From the NCBI GenBank assembly GCA_036782715.1, contig DAIPYN010000034.1:1-15080 (forward strand): a stretch of DNA of 15,080 bases, given 5' to 3'. Position 1 is the first letter of the stretch, and each line of letters opens with the position of its first letter. The notes beneath the pieces were generated by a model. It saw nothing but the letters and a program-made list of their open reading frames with translations, was not told where the DNA came from and did not search any database. The translations under genes were made by a program, and so were the position numbers. Of this stretch, positions 1 through 8,500 are shown piece by piece. This DNA is from UBA3478 sp036782715. Lineage in GTDB: Bacteria > Bacteroidota > Bacteroidia > Flavobacteriales > Flavobacteriaceae.

Positions 1-1
1 C

Positions 2-160
2 TGCAATGGAGGTTGGTTTATTCATTCACAGAAAGGATCTCACATTAAGTTGCGACATCCCATACACACCAACACAATAATATTCCCAAATCACGGTAGT
101 AAAGAACTCGGGAAAGGCCTTATGATTAAACTATTAAAAGAAGCCAAAATCAACCCATGA
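2..160 (+). CDS. hicA: HicA-type mRNA interferase toxin, C-terminal part (5' truncated by window edge)
   Basis: The + strand is open from the window edge to the TGA at 158-160 and gives 52 C-terminal residues. They include GGWFIHSQKGSHIKLRHP and a tail ending LLKEAKINP. HicA toxins are small double-stranded-RNA-binding-fold ribonucleases that cleave mRNA in the cytoplasm. Their hallmark is a G-S-H motif with the catalytic histidine, followed by a basic strand and an HP turn; all of this is visible here (KGSH, then KLRHP). The family is usually 60-80 aa, so only about 10-25 residues, including the start codon, lie outside the window. The stop overlaps the start of the next gene (ATGA at 157-160), the usual translationally coupled hicA-hicB layout. 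I recognise it from the motif and from the HicB-like partner. Confidence 0.85.
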   Translation, partial: CNGGWFIHSQKGSHIKLRHPIHTNTIIFPNHGSKELGKGLMIKLLKEAKINP

Positions 161-549
161 AAAACCCTAAGCGAATCAAAGTAATCGTTGAGAAAACTAA
201 TACTGGGTTTTCAGCCTATTGCGAGAATCTTTCAGTATTTACCGAGGCAGCATCGGTTAATAAGCTATACAACTCGCTTATCGAAGCCTTAAACTTCTTT
301 TACGAAGAAGAGCCAATTACCATCACCAAAGAGGATCTCGATTTACACTTTGATTTTAGAACCTTCTTTCAGAATTACAAAGCGATTAACGCCCGATTTC
401 TAGCCGAGAGAATTGGTATGAATCAGAGTCTCCTCGCTCAATATACCTCTGGGGTAAAAACTCCTTCACAGAAGCAACTAAAGAAAATTGTGGCAGGAAT
501 TCATTCTATCGGAGAAGAACTTAACGACCTAACTCTTCTAATCAAATAA
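157..549 (+). CDS. hicB: HicB-family antitoxin with C-terminal HTH domain
   Basis: This 130-residue protein begins at the ATG that overlaps the upstream hicA stop. Residues about 6-55 resemble the partly degraded RNase-H-like HicB fold (strand IKVIVEKTNTGFSAYCENL, then a helix with LYNSLIEALNFF). Residues about 76-125 form an XRE/Cro-like helix-turn-helix, with FLAERIGMNQSLLAQYTSG as the first helices and turn and TPSQKQLKKIVAGI as the next helix. HicB antitoxins bind and neutralise HicA through the N-domain and repress their own operon through the C-terminal DNA-binding domain. The HTH version, rather than the ribbon-helix-helix version, is visible here. Autoregulation is expected, but the operator would lie upstream of hicA, outside the window. 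The identification rests on domain pattern plus linkage to hicA. Confidence 0.85.
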   Translation: MKNPKRIKVIVEKTNTGFSAYCENLSVFTEAASVNKLYNSLIEALNFFYEEEPITITKEDLDLHFDFRTFFQNYKAINARFLAERIGMNQSLLAQYTSGVKTPSQKQLKKIVAGIHSIGEELNDLTLLIK

Positions 550-568
550 GCCCCGCAAATCGCGAGGC
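550..568 (-). terminator. Rho-independent-like terminator hairpin for the TonB-receptor gene
   Basis: Read on the - strand, GCCTCGC (568-562) pairs with GCGGGGC (556-550) around the loop GATTT. All seven positions pair if one U-G wobble is counted. The hairpin is followed by TTATTT (549-544), a partial U-tract. It lies 28 nt past the receptor's stop codon. On the + strand the same stem has a C-A mismatch and no U-tract, so it suits the - strand better. It abuts the hicB stop codon, and its tail falls inside hicB. Confidence 0.5.
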
Positions 569-596
569 CCATTTACTAACTAACTAAACCAGACTA

Positions 597-2828
597 CTAG
601 AGTCTAAACTGTACTCCTGCATAAGCTCCGAAAGGGTGACCTGGTCTAAACCCGGCAGGCACTCGAGCAGCAGCATACACCTCATCGAAAAGATTAATCA
701 CATTTGCGGTTAAACTGATCTGAGAAGTGAGGTGATATTTTGCTGAGAAATCAATGACGATATTGTCTTCGAGAGCCAAAGGATCGAATGTTCCTCCATT
801 GGTGCCTCTTGTGTTGAAGGCTCCGTTGTATCGACCACTAAAATTCAGTTCATAGTTCTTATGAGCGAAACCTAGAGAAAGGTTTAACTGATGTTGCGGA
901 ATGTAGGGTACTCGATCACCCTCAGATACTGTCCCCCAAATATCCTGAGTGCTTCCAAAATCGTTTTGAAAAATGGCATTAGATAAGGTGTAGGCGAGTG
1001 AGATTGGAGTTTGAATCTTCGAGCGCTCATCTGAAAAATTGTAATTCAGAAGCAATTCTAATCCACTTACATTTACCTCACCTGCATTGAATTGATCAAG
1101 CGAACCCGTACCTCCACTAGCAGCTAGGTCAGATCCTAGTAGATTAGAGTAGTCATTGAAAAATCCGATGAGTTCTCCGCTTAATTTACCGATAGCAAAA
1201 CGAGATCCGATTTCATAGTTAATGCTCTTCTCTGCCTTTTCCCCAGGAGCATTACCCGGAGGAGAGAATCCTTTATGCACCCCACCGAAAAACGATAGGT
1301 TTTGGGCGAAACTATAGTTGAATCCGATTCCTGGGATAAATACATCGATTTGATTTTCTCTTACGCTAGCGTCTGCAAGTCGATTTGCATCCATCTTACC
1401 CCAATCTTCTCTTTGAAGATCGATACTCTCATATCGAATACCTGGGGTTAACGTAAGACCTCCCATTTTGTATTTATAAAGTGCGTATGCGGCGAATGCG
1501 TTGGCGCTTGAAATACGATTACCTTGTGCGCCGCGAATTCCCTCAGAGGTTAAGGCTAAGTCACCCCCTTGAATACGATACCCATCTTCCCACTGAAAGC
1601 GATCCTCGGCGTCGTAGTGAACTCGAGCACCCACCTCGATATCGTGAAAAGCTCCATTTGAACCATACCAATGATAATCGATTTTGGTTTGAATTCCACG
1701 TGAATAATAGATACGATTGTTAGCCTTTAGAAGTAAGGCGTCAGCTCCAGAATCAGTGCTACCATTGATAATATTCATATGATCACTAAGCTCGATCGGG
1801 TCATTCAGAACAGCGGCTAAGCTTTTCTTGTCCTCATCGAATACCACATCGTCTAGCTTATACCAGTTGCGAGTCACTTTATTTGAATAGGCGTTGGTCA
1901 CCACCTTCAAATTGTTAGAAAAGTCTAACACATGAGTAAGCATAATTTGACGCTGATCGGCGTTCATTTGGTCGAACTGAGAAGCGGCATAACGAGAATA
2001 TGGATTCGCGGCAAAATCAGCCTCTGACAGCCCTAAATAGGTTTCGTTCGACTGCTCATCATAAAAATGATATTTCAATTCTAACGATTGAGGAGTTTTA
2101 GCATCAGCTTTTGAGTTAATTCTTAGCTTACCCATGAGATCGTAAATATCGAATCCGGTATTGTCGTTCGACCCTAGACGTTTGAACCCATCTGAATTCA
2201 TATTGAGGTACTCGAGAACGTATCCGATACGCTCCGAAGATTGACCCACTGAGGTATATACTTGACCGGTATTAAAACTTCCTAGACTCGTCTTTAGCTG
2301 TGCTGAAAAATCATCAGGAATACCCGTAGATACCAAATTGATGGCACCGCCTGTGGTAAAGGGCCCGTACTGAACTTGGCTACTTCCTTTTAAAATCTCA
2401 ACCGCTTGCATCCGAGCCACTGATGGAAAGTAGTAGGCAGCAGGTGAACTATAGGGTGCAGGAGCAATGAGCACACCGTCTTCCATTAGGGTAATCTTTG
2501 AGCTTCGTTGAGGCGAAGTACCTCTCAGCGAAATATTCGGGCGAAGACCAAAACCATCCTCTTCATAGAAATTCACCCCCGGTACCGTTCTTAGAGCACG
2601 ATTGATATCGATGTATCCCATTTTTTCTAGCTCTTCTACTCCTAAAAAGTAAGAAGCCCCGGTGCGGTTCTGAGCTACATATTTATTCCCTAAAATGGTA
2701 TTCGCTCGAATGATTACCTCGTCTAACTTTTGAATAGAATCAAGGGAAGAAAAATTAGAATCAGACTGTGCAGAAACGAATACAACTGTAAAAAACACTA
2801 GTAATACTTGAATGAAACGTAGATTCAT
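597..2828 (-). CDS. TonB-dependent outer-membrane receptor, FecA-like (ferric citrate/siderophore type)
   Basis: This complete 743-aa receptor is close to the usual 700-780 aa of siderophore receptors. Residues 1-20 form a Sec signal peptide with likely cleavage VSA|QS. Residues 36-41 (DEVII) look like a TonB box. The plug spans about 48-168 and carries RTVPGVNFYEE, SLRGTSPQRSSKITLMEDG, IAPAPYSSPAAYYFP and EILKGSSQVQYGP. The LRGTSPQRSSKITLMEDGV..APAPYSSPAAYYFP block is typical of FecA-like receptors. The remainder is a beta-barrel with alternating aromatic strands that ends PFGAYAGVQFRL. There is no N-terminal carboxypeptidase-like domain and no adjacent SusD, so it is not a SusC-type glycan importer. 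The role is TonB-powered import of a ferric chelate; the exact ligand cannot be read. It is monocistronic, with its own promoter, two palindromic operator-like sites and a terminator hairpin, consistent with iron control. Confidence 0.88.
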   Translation of the reverse strand: MNLRFIQVLLVFFTVVFVSAQSDSNFSSLDSIQKLDEVIIRANTILGNKYVAQNRTGASYFLGVEELEKMGYIDINRALRTVPGVNFYEEDGFGLRPNISLRGTSPQRSSKITLMEDGVLIAPAPYSSPAAYYFPSVARMQAVEILKGSSQVQYGPFTTGGAINLVSTGIPDDFSAQLKTSLGSFNTGQVYTSVGQSSERIGYVLEYLNMNSDGFKRLGSNDNTGFDIYDLMGKLRINSKADAKTPQSLELKYHFYDEQSNETYLGLSEADFAANPYSRYAASQFDQMNADQRQIMLTHVLDFSNNLKVVTNAYSNKVTRNWYKLDDVVFDEDKKSLAAVLNDPIELSDHMNIINGSTDSGADALLLKANNRIYYSRGIQTKIDYHWYGSNGAFHDIEVGARVHYDAEDRFQWEDGYRIQGGDLALTSEGIRGAQGNRISSANAFAAYALYKYKMGGLTLTPGIRYESIDLQREDWGKMDANRLADASVRENQIDVFIPGIGFNYSFAQNLSFFGGVHKGFSPPGNAPGEKAEKSINYEIGSRFAIGKLSGELIGFFNDYSNLLGSDLAASGGTGSLDQFNAGEVNVSGLELLLNYNFSDERSKIQTPISLAYTLSNAIFQNDFGSTQDIWGTVSEGDRVPYIPQHQLNLSLGFAHKNYELNFSGRYNGAFNTRGTNGGTFDPLALEDNIVIDFSAKYHLTSQISLTANVINLFDEVYAAARVPAGFRPGHPFGAYAGVQFRL

Positions 2829-2851
2829 TTATTTAGAATAATTAAAAATAA
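2829..2851. promoter_or_regulatory. Operator-like palindrome, copy 1 (between receptor promoter and ATG)
   Basis: The left half TTATTTAGAAT, centre A (2840) and right half ATTAAAAATAA form an imperfect 23-bp inverted repeat. Nine of 11 half-site pairs match the symmetric form TTATTTAGAAT-n-ATTCTAAATAA. It touches the receptor's start codon (ATG at 2828-2826 on the - strand), so a bound protein would sit in the 5' leader. Its first 15 bp are identical to those of copy 2 at 2900. The shape and AT-rich, TTTAGA-like half-sites resemble metalloregulator (Fur/DtxR-type) boxes; that assignment is inference. Confidence 0.5.
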
Positions 2852-2866
2852 CATCTAATTAGACTG

Positions 2867-2897
2867 CAAATTTAAAAACCAAAAATGCTTTTTACAA
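2867..2897 (-). promoter_or_regulatory. Bacteroidota-type promoter for the TonB receptor gene
   Basis: On the - strand, TAAATTTG (2874-2867) matches the Bacteroidota -7 consensus TAnnTTTG exactly. A TTG (2897-2895) lies upstream with a 20-nt spacer, within the known range for the -33 element. Transcription would begin around 2861 and give a leader of about 33 nt before the ATG at 2828. The two palindromic sites bracket this promoter. Confidence 0.6.
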
Positions 2898-2899
2898 GA

Positions 2900-2922
2900 T
2901 TATTTAGAATAATTTTAAATAA
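2900..2922. promoter_or_regulatory. Operator-like palindrome, copy 2 (upstream edge of receptor promoter)
   Basis: The left half TTATTTAGAAT, centre A (2911) and right half ATTTTAAATAA form a 23-bp inverted repeat in which 10 of 11 pairs are symmetric. It lies 2 nt upstream of the -33 TTG of the receptor promoter and 34 bp before the metZ start, so it could act on either gene. Its first 15 bp repeat exactly in copy 1, 71 bp away. It is the better-formed of the two. A dimeric repressor, perhaps iron- or manganese-responsive, is the natural reading, but the regulator is not in the window. Confidence 0.55.
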
Positions 2923-2956
2923 ATATCTAGTCCGTTATTTTTCCTAATTTTCAGCC

Positions 2957-4123
2957 ATGAAGAAACAGTTTGAAACAGAGGCGATTCGCGGACAAATGGA
3001 ACGCTCTCAATACTTAGAGCACTCTGCCCCTATCTATATGACTTCGAGCTTCGTATTTGAAGATTCTGAAGACATGAGGGCATCCTTTGCCGAAGAAAAA
3101 CATCGCAATATTTATAGCCGATATTCGAATCCGAATACCTCTGAGCTTATTCAGAAAGTAGCTACCATGGAAGGTGTTGAAGATGGAGCAGCATTCGCTT
3201 CGGGTATGAGTGCAATTTATACCACCTTCGCCGCACTGTTATCTTCTGGTGATCACATCCTATCATGCCGAGCAGTTTTCGGGTCTACCCATACGCTATA
3301 TACTCAGTTCTTTCCGAAATGGAATATTGAGCATAGCTACTTTGATCCCGGAGATTTTGATACCCTAGAAGCCGAACTAAAGCCAAATACCAAAATTCTA
3401 TATGTAGAATCCCCGACCAATCCTGGGGTTACTGTACTCGACCTGGAAAGACTTGGTGATTTTGCTAAGAAGAACAACCTACTGTTCATCGTAGACAACT
3501 GCTTTGCTACCCCTTATATTCAACAGCCGGCTAAACTAGGGGCACATCTAGTGATTCATTCAAGCACCAAGCTAATGGATGGCCAAGGACGTGTTCTCGG
3601 AGGTATTACGGTGGGGTCTCACGAGCTCATCGACCGTATCTATCGATTTGCACGAATTACAGGTACTGCCCTTTCTCCATTTAACGCCTGGGTACTTTCG
3701 AAGAGTTTAGAAACTCTAGCGGTACGCGTGGAGGCTCATAGCAAAAACGCACTTACACTGGCTGAGAAACTAGAGCAGCATCCGAATATTAATTGGGTGC
3801 GTTATCCGTTTTTAAAATCGCATCCGCAACACGAAATCGCCAAGAAGCAAATGAAACTAGGCGGGTCAATCATCGCCTTCGAAGTAAAAGGAGGGGTTGC
3901 TGCCGGAAAACGTTTCATAGACAACATCAAGCTATGCTCTATCTCTGCAAACTTAGGGGATACTCGTAGTATCATCACTCACCCAGCATCGAGTACTCAC
4001 GCTAAACTTAGCAGCGAAGAACGATTAGCCGTTGAGATTACAGATGGTATGATTCGTCTATCGGTAGGTCTAGAACACACTGATGACGTTTGGAATGACC
4101 TGATTCAGGCCCTAGAAGCCTAA
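2957..4123 (+). CDS. metZ: O-succinylhomoserine sulfhydrylase (Cys/Met-metabolism PLP enzyme)
   Basis: This 388-aa protein has the normal length of the cystathionine-gamma-synthase/MetZ family (about 380-400 aa). Visible family landmarks are YSRYSNPN at 53-60 (phosphate/substrate contacts), ASGMSA at 81-86, VESPTNPG at 150-157, VDN at 179-181 (Asp180 should pair with the PLP pyridine nitrogen), HSSTK at 201-205 (Lys205, the Schiff-base lysine), NLGDTRSIITHPASSTH at 332-348, and IRLSVGLE at 366-373 (Arg367, carboxylate clamp). The DGQGRVLGG segment directly after the lysine is characteristic of O-succinylhomoserine sulfhydrylases. These make homocysteine from an acylated homoserine and sulfide in the cytoplasm, giving direct-sulfhydrylation methionine synthesis. 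Related cystathionine lyases or O-acetylhomoserine enzymes are the alternative. It is divergent from the receptor, and no clear TAnnTTTG promoter is seen upstream. Its TAA overlaps the next, convergent gene's stop by 4 nt. Confidence 0.88.
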   Translation: MKKQFETEAIRGQMERSQYLEHSAPIYMTSSFVFEDSEDMRASFAEEKHRNIYSRYSNPNTSELIQKVATMEGVEDGAAFASGMSAIYTTFAALLSSGDHILSCRAVFGSTHTLYTQFFPKWNIEHSYFDPGDFDTLEAELKPNTKILYVESPTNPGVTVLDLERLGDFAKKNNLLFIVDNCFATPYIQQPAKLGAHLVIHSSTKLMDGQGRVLGGITVGSHELIDRIYRFARITGTALSPFNAWVLSKSLETLAVRVEAHSKNALTLAEKLEQHPNINWVRYPFLKSHPQHEIAKKQMKLGGSIIAFEVKGGVAAGKRFIDNIKLCSISANLGDTRSIITHPASSTHAKLSSEERLAVEITDGMIRLSVGLEHTDDVWNDLIQALEA

Positions 4124-5496
4124 GGATTTACTTCAGCAATCTTTGCCTTGAAAGTATTCAAGTTTTGGGCTACATAGTCTCCTACTGCTGCACCTTGAAC
4201 TACCCCTTGGTCGATAGCTCTACGGTAATGGATACCTCCGTAAAGTCGAGAAACAGCTGCTTCTTCAGAGGCATGCATAAACGACTTATAAGAACGGGTG
4301 GGTAACCCATAAGCCTCTTCAGTAGTATCATCAAATGCAAAGTTATCGCCATAAATCTTGGTAAGGACGGTCGCTGCCGATCGAGAGATTACCGAGTGAC
4401 CCGAAGTATATTCTGGGAACGGCGGAGTTTGTAGCTTAGGTAACCACTCTTCATCGAGGTATTGATTAATTAAAGTTTCTGGTCTTACAATCAGGGTATT
4501 CCATTTAGTATCCCAGCATGAGATAAACCCATCAAAAAGCGCCACAGTAACGTTCAGGTAAGTATTAATCGTCTCATCAAAGGAGTTTTCAGCAATTTGA
4601 GTAGCCAGTTTGGTAATACCAATCCAGTGTCCACCAGGGGTGATTTTCTTGGTAGCAAACATAGCGTGTCCCTTGTGATGAGATACATAAGGGTTACAAT
4701 CCCAGAATGCAGCGATCTGCGCCTCTTCATTTTCATTATTATCCTCAGTTACCTTTCGACCTAATTCATAAACCTCTATAAGCTCGGCATAAAAAGGGCT
4801 ATCAGGATTCATATCTACCGGTAACGGAGGGGCCGGATCAAACATTGCTGCATCAGGAATCACCATCGGTCTGATTCGGTTCCAGTGCGGTTCAATTCCT
4901 TCCATATAATCAGGAGGAGTGGGTTTCCAAAACTGATCACCCTCTTGAATCGTGTACTTAGGAAAAGTTCTAGTCTGCTTGTAAAAATCAGTATCGGCCC
5001 AAGCAAGAATATGCGCAGCCACCGCCTCTCCATAGGCAATAGAAGCATCAAATTCGCGACTCGGCATCCCTAAATCATCTAATTCTTCATACAGCGATTC
5101 TCTATACTCATCAATACGATTTTCTGAGAAAATCAATTGCTTTCCAACGACCAAAAATGCATGAATAGCCGCTAGTTGGGGATTCACCCCTTCAGTTAAC
5201 TCAGGGATATCGGTGAATTCTTGAAGCTGGCCCGCTAACGATTCGTATTTCTCTGGGAAGGCCTTCTGCATGACTGAATAAGCCGCAACGGTCGGATACA
5301 CATATACCCTCGAAGCGACCACCGGCGAAAAGATATCATAAACGATAACATCGGTCAGTTTCTGCATGGTATCGTTAAACAAATCAGCATCAGATAATCG
5401 ATCTACATAACGAGTATCCTTTTCACAACTAATTAAGGATAAGCTAACTACTAATAAAGTAGTCCAAGCTCCTAACCACTTATAAATTCTATTCAT
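4120..5496 (-). CDS. Vanadium-dependent haloperoxidase / PAP2-family phosphatase-like lipoprotein
   Basis: The protein is 458 aa. Residues 1-23 are a lipoprotein signal ending LISC, with Cys24 acylated; the following EKD resembles a Bacteroidota surface-export signal. The C-terminal half carries the complete oxyanion pocket shared by vanadium haloperoxidases and PAP2 acid phosphatases: Lys331 and Arg338 in KWNTLIVRP, Ser365-Gly366-His367 in YTSGHS, and Arg417 and His423 in SRLYGGIH. WKPTPPDY near 190-197 also fits bacterial haloperoxidase-like proteins. It is therefore either a halide-oxidising enzyme when loaded with vanadate or a phosphomonoesterase/pyrophosphatase; motifs alone do not decide which. 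It is the last gene of the operon, 22 nt after the VCBS gene at 5519-8746, and its stop overlaps that of convergent metZ. The family call is firm; the substrate is unknown. Confidence 0.85.
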   Translation of the reverse strand: MNRIYKWLGAWTTLLVVSLSLISCEKDTRYVDRLSDADLFNDTMQKLTDVIVYDIFSPVVASRVYVYPTVAAYSVMQKAFPEKYESLAGQLQEFTDIPELTEGVNPQLAAIHAFLVVGKQLIFSENRIDEYRESLYEELDDLGMPSREFDASIAYGEAVAAHILAWADTDFYKQTRTFPKYTIQEGDQFWKPTPPDYMEGIEPHWNRIRPMVIPDAAMFDPAPPLPVDMNPDSPFYAELIEVYELGRKVTEDNNENEEAQIAAFWDCNPYVSHHKGHAMFATKKITPGGHWIGITKLATQIAENSFDETINTYLNVTVALFDGFISCWDTKWNTLIVRPETLINQYLDEEWLPKLQTPPFPEYTSGHSVISRSAATVLTKIYGDNFAFDDTTEEAYGLPTRSYKSFMHASEEAAVSRLYGGIHYRRAIDQGVVQGAAVGDYVAQNLNTFKAKIAEVNP

Positions 5497-5518
5497 ACGA
5501 CAAAAATACGCAGTTTGT

Positions 5519-8500
5519 TTAATTATTCTCTTTTACAATAAGGGCTGGCCCATTGTTTTGAACCACAATCAGCTCCGTTTCAGAAATGCGATCGATGAAA
5601 CGCCCTTCGGTACCTTTAGGAAGGTCTAGTGATCGATAAGATTGAAATTGAGTTCCATCAAAGTCACTTAATACCCCACCAGAATTCGAAAGACTTGCTC
5701 CTAATTCAGTGACATAGCCACTGTAGTTCCCTGTGTAATACACCTTACCCTCTTCAACATAGAAATCTTCAATCGTTGAAAGTTGAGCTTCAGTGGGCAG
5801 GGCAATTCCTTCAAACGTTCCTGTCTCGCCTTGGATAAAAACCATTGAGCGCATCTCAACGACCGCCTTAGTTTCAAAAATTTCGGTTCGTTCGGTGAGC
5901 GCAACGATGTCTTGAGCATTCACAAAGTCACTATACTTTAAAAACTTCTTCTTGAGATAAGGTAAACTACTCACCAGCTTATCCTTTGAGGCAAAAGGTA
6001 CTGGCTCATCAAAGAAGCTATAAAATACAATCGGGTCAAGTGATCCATTTCCATCAAAGTCATCTAGATAGGCTACAACCGGTTTTTCAAGGGTGGGCTT
6101 AAACTTATGGTTAGCCCCTGCGTTACCCGCGAGTATATCTAGTTTTCCATCACCATTGATGTCGGTAACTTCGACCGTATTCCAAAAACCAGAAGTCTGA
6201 TTAAGACCAAAAGCCGTGGTTTGATTCGTAAAACTACCTGCTCCATCATTGATTAAAACCGTCACCGGCATAAAATCACCAACGACAACGATATCTAAAT
6301 GACCATCTCCATTGAGATCTGCAAATTGGCTGTCAGTGACCATTCCTAGGGGCGCTTGGGCTACCGCCTCGAAGTACGAATTACTCTCTGGAGCACTAGC
6401 TACGATAGCGCTTGTTGGCGAAAGTCCGTATCCGCCAGGCAGCGATCGATTGCCAATAAAAAGATCGTCATAACCATCTCCATTAAAGTCTGCAGAAGAG
6501 ATGCTTCCTCCGTTCGACTGTGGTAGGTTCGCTGGGAATCGAACAAAATCTCCCTTACCGTCGTTGATGTATAGACGATCCATCAAAGTAGCCTCACCAT
6601 CATAGGTTTCGTTACCTCCGCTCATAATATAGAGATCCAAATCGCCATCGACATCAAAATCAAAGGCTACTGCATCGACATCTTCGAAATTATAGTCTTG
6701 TTCAAAGACCTCAATTTTGGCCTTTTGGTAAGTATTTGAAGTCGTTCCTAAATAGAGTTCAGAGGCTTGCATTTTAGAACCTCCAAAGAACAAGTCATCG
6801 ATTCCATCCCCATTAAAGTCTGCTCGGGTATAGGCAGGCCCCTCTATCGATAATTTTTCAAGCATTAATGGCTCGCGTTCATAATCGAGATAAGCGTTTT
6901 CTTTATGAACATAGTCAAATGGGGTTATCGAAAAGCTAGCGTCCTTTAGAGGGCCCTCAAAGGTTTGATCTAAGGGCGCTCCTGATGCAAGTACATGATA
7001 AGTGTCTGCTGCAAGACTGGTGTAAACCTCAGCCTGACCATCAGGGTAATACACCTCTAAACGGTCAATAGCCGCGTCGCTCTTTAAACCCAGATGAATG
7101 CGAGTCGAGGAGGCCGAAGCATACCCTCTAGTTCGAAACACTTCTTTGTATATTTTATCACCCTCGTGTTCGATAATCACCTTGGCATTTAATGCATTTC
7201 GAGGCAGTGTAAACTGAACAAAATGGCCGCCAATGGTCGTATTTCTCAAAATGTGCGCAGGCTCTTGAATGGTATTGACTACTAAATCTAAATTACCATC
7301 ATTGTCTAGATCGGCTACTGCAGCACCATTACTATACGAAGGATTAAACTGCGAAGAAGGATCTAGTCGATCAAAATTTAAATCTCCACGGTTTAAAAAC
7401 AGCTCGTTTTCGATTTTCAACATCGGCATCTGCTCGATGAGTTGCTGCTCTAATTCAGCTTCGCTTGACGCAAAATCATCAAAGGCGGCATTACTCTGAA
7501 AGTTGATAAAATCGAGATCATTCGGACGCTTATAAATACCGTTCGAAATAAAAATGTCCGTATTCGAATCATTATCAAAATCTTCGAGAAGCACGGTCCA
7601 ACTCCAATCTGTAGCGAAAGTACCAGTCGCCAGTGCAACTTCTTTGTAAGCACCTTCGGTCGCTAGCTGAAAATGGTTTCGTGCCAGCTGCTCGTGATAA
7701 CCAAAGTCGCGTTTGATTTGAGCTACTTTATCACTGTCTTCCCCACCCGATTTCATAAAGACATCGGCACGATTCGGCATCATGTCAAGGGTAAATAAAT
7801 CAGGACGTAAGTCGTTATTCATATCAGCAACATCTACTCCCATAGTAAATCGGGTACTTGAATGGAGTAGTGACTCTGATTGCTCTGTAAAGGTCTTATC
7901 TCCGTTATTTAAGTAGATGTAATCATTTTCGTGAAAGTCGTTTCCGACATAAATATCAATAAATCCATCTCCGTTGAGATCTGCCGTAGCTAGTGCTAAG
8001 CCATAACCTAATGCGCTACTATAGATGCCAGCTTCTTCGGTTACCTCTTCAAAAGCAAGTACACCAGTATCAGATAGTTTATTCTCATAAAGACGATCTC
8101 CTGAAAGGTCGTCCCGCTCCTGGCGACGATCGATTTTTCCATAATTTCGAGGCGTGTGAATCGTATGGTTCAGAAGATAGACATCTAAGTCCCCGTCGTT
8201 GTCGTAATCGAAAAAGCTCGCTTGAGTACCGAAACCTTTAAAATCTAATCCGACCTCAGCTGAAACCTCTTTAAAACTCGAATCGCCGTTATTTAAATAG
8301 AGACGGTTTTTCCCTGAAAGGGTTTTATAATCGCCAACAGCAGAAATATAAATATCTTCATATCCATCGAGGTTTACATCGGCAAAAGTTACCCCAGTTG
8401 ACCAAGTACTATCCTGAATAATACCAGCAGACTCGGTAATATCTTCAAACTTAAAATCTCCCTTATTTAAATAAAGGCGATCACTAACCTCATTACCAGC

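Noticed and set aside
1481..1723. 80-residue + strand open frame inside the receptor gene
   Set aside because: It is antisense to conserved barrel sequence, Arg-rich in composition and without a recognisable domain or start context, so it is a shadow of the real frame.
597..2828. SusC-type glycan importer
   Set aside because: It lacks the N-terminal carboxypeptidase-like domain and the ~1000-aa length, has no neighbouring SusD, and its plug matches FecA-like receptors.
4105..4118. Weak AGGC...GCCT stem at the 3' end of metZ as a terminator
   Set aside because: It has only four pairs and no U-tract, and it lies inside the coding sequence. It is not convincing.
5501..5508. TATTTTTG on the - strand, 4 nt before the haloperoxidase-like ATG, matching the TAnnTTTG -7 consensus
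   Set aside because: The nearest upstream TTG is 27 nt away, outside the usual spacer, and the start would fall at the ATG itself. The tight 22-nt gap fits read-through from the operon better.
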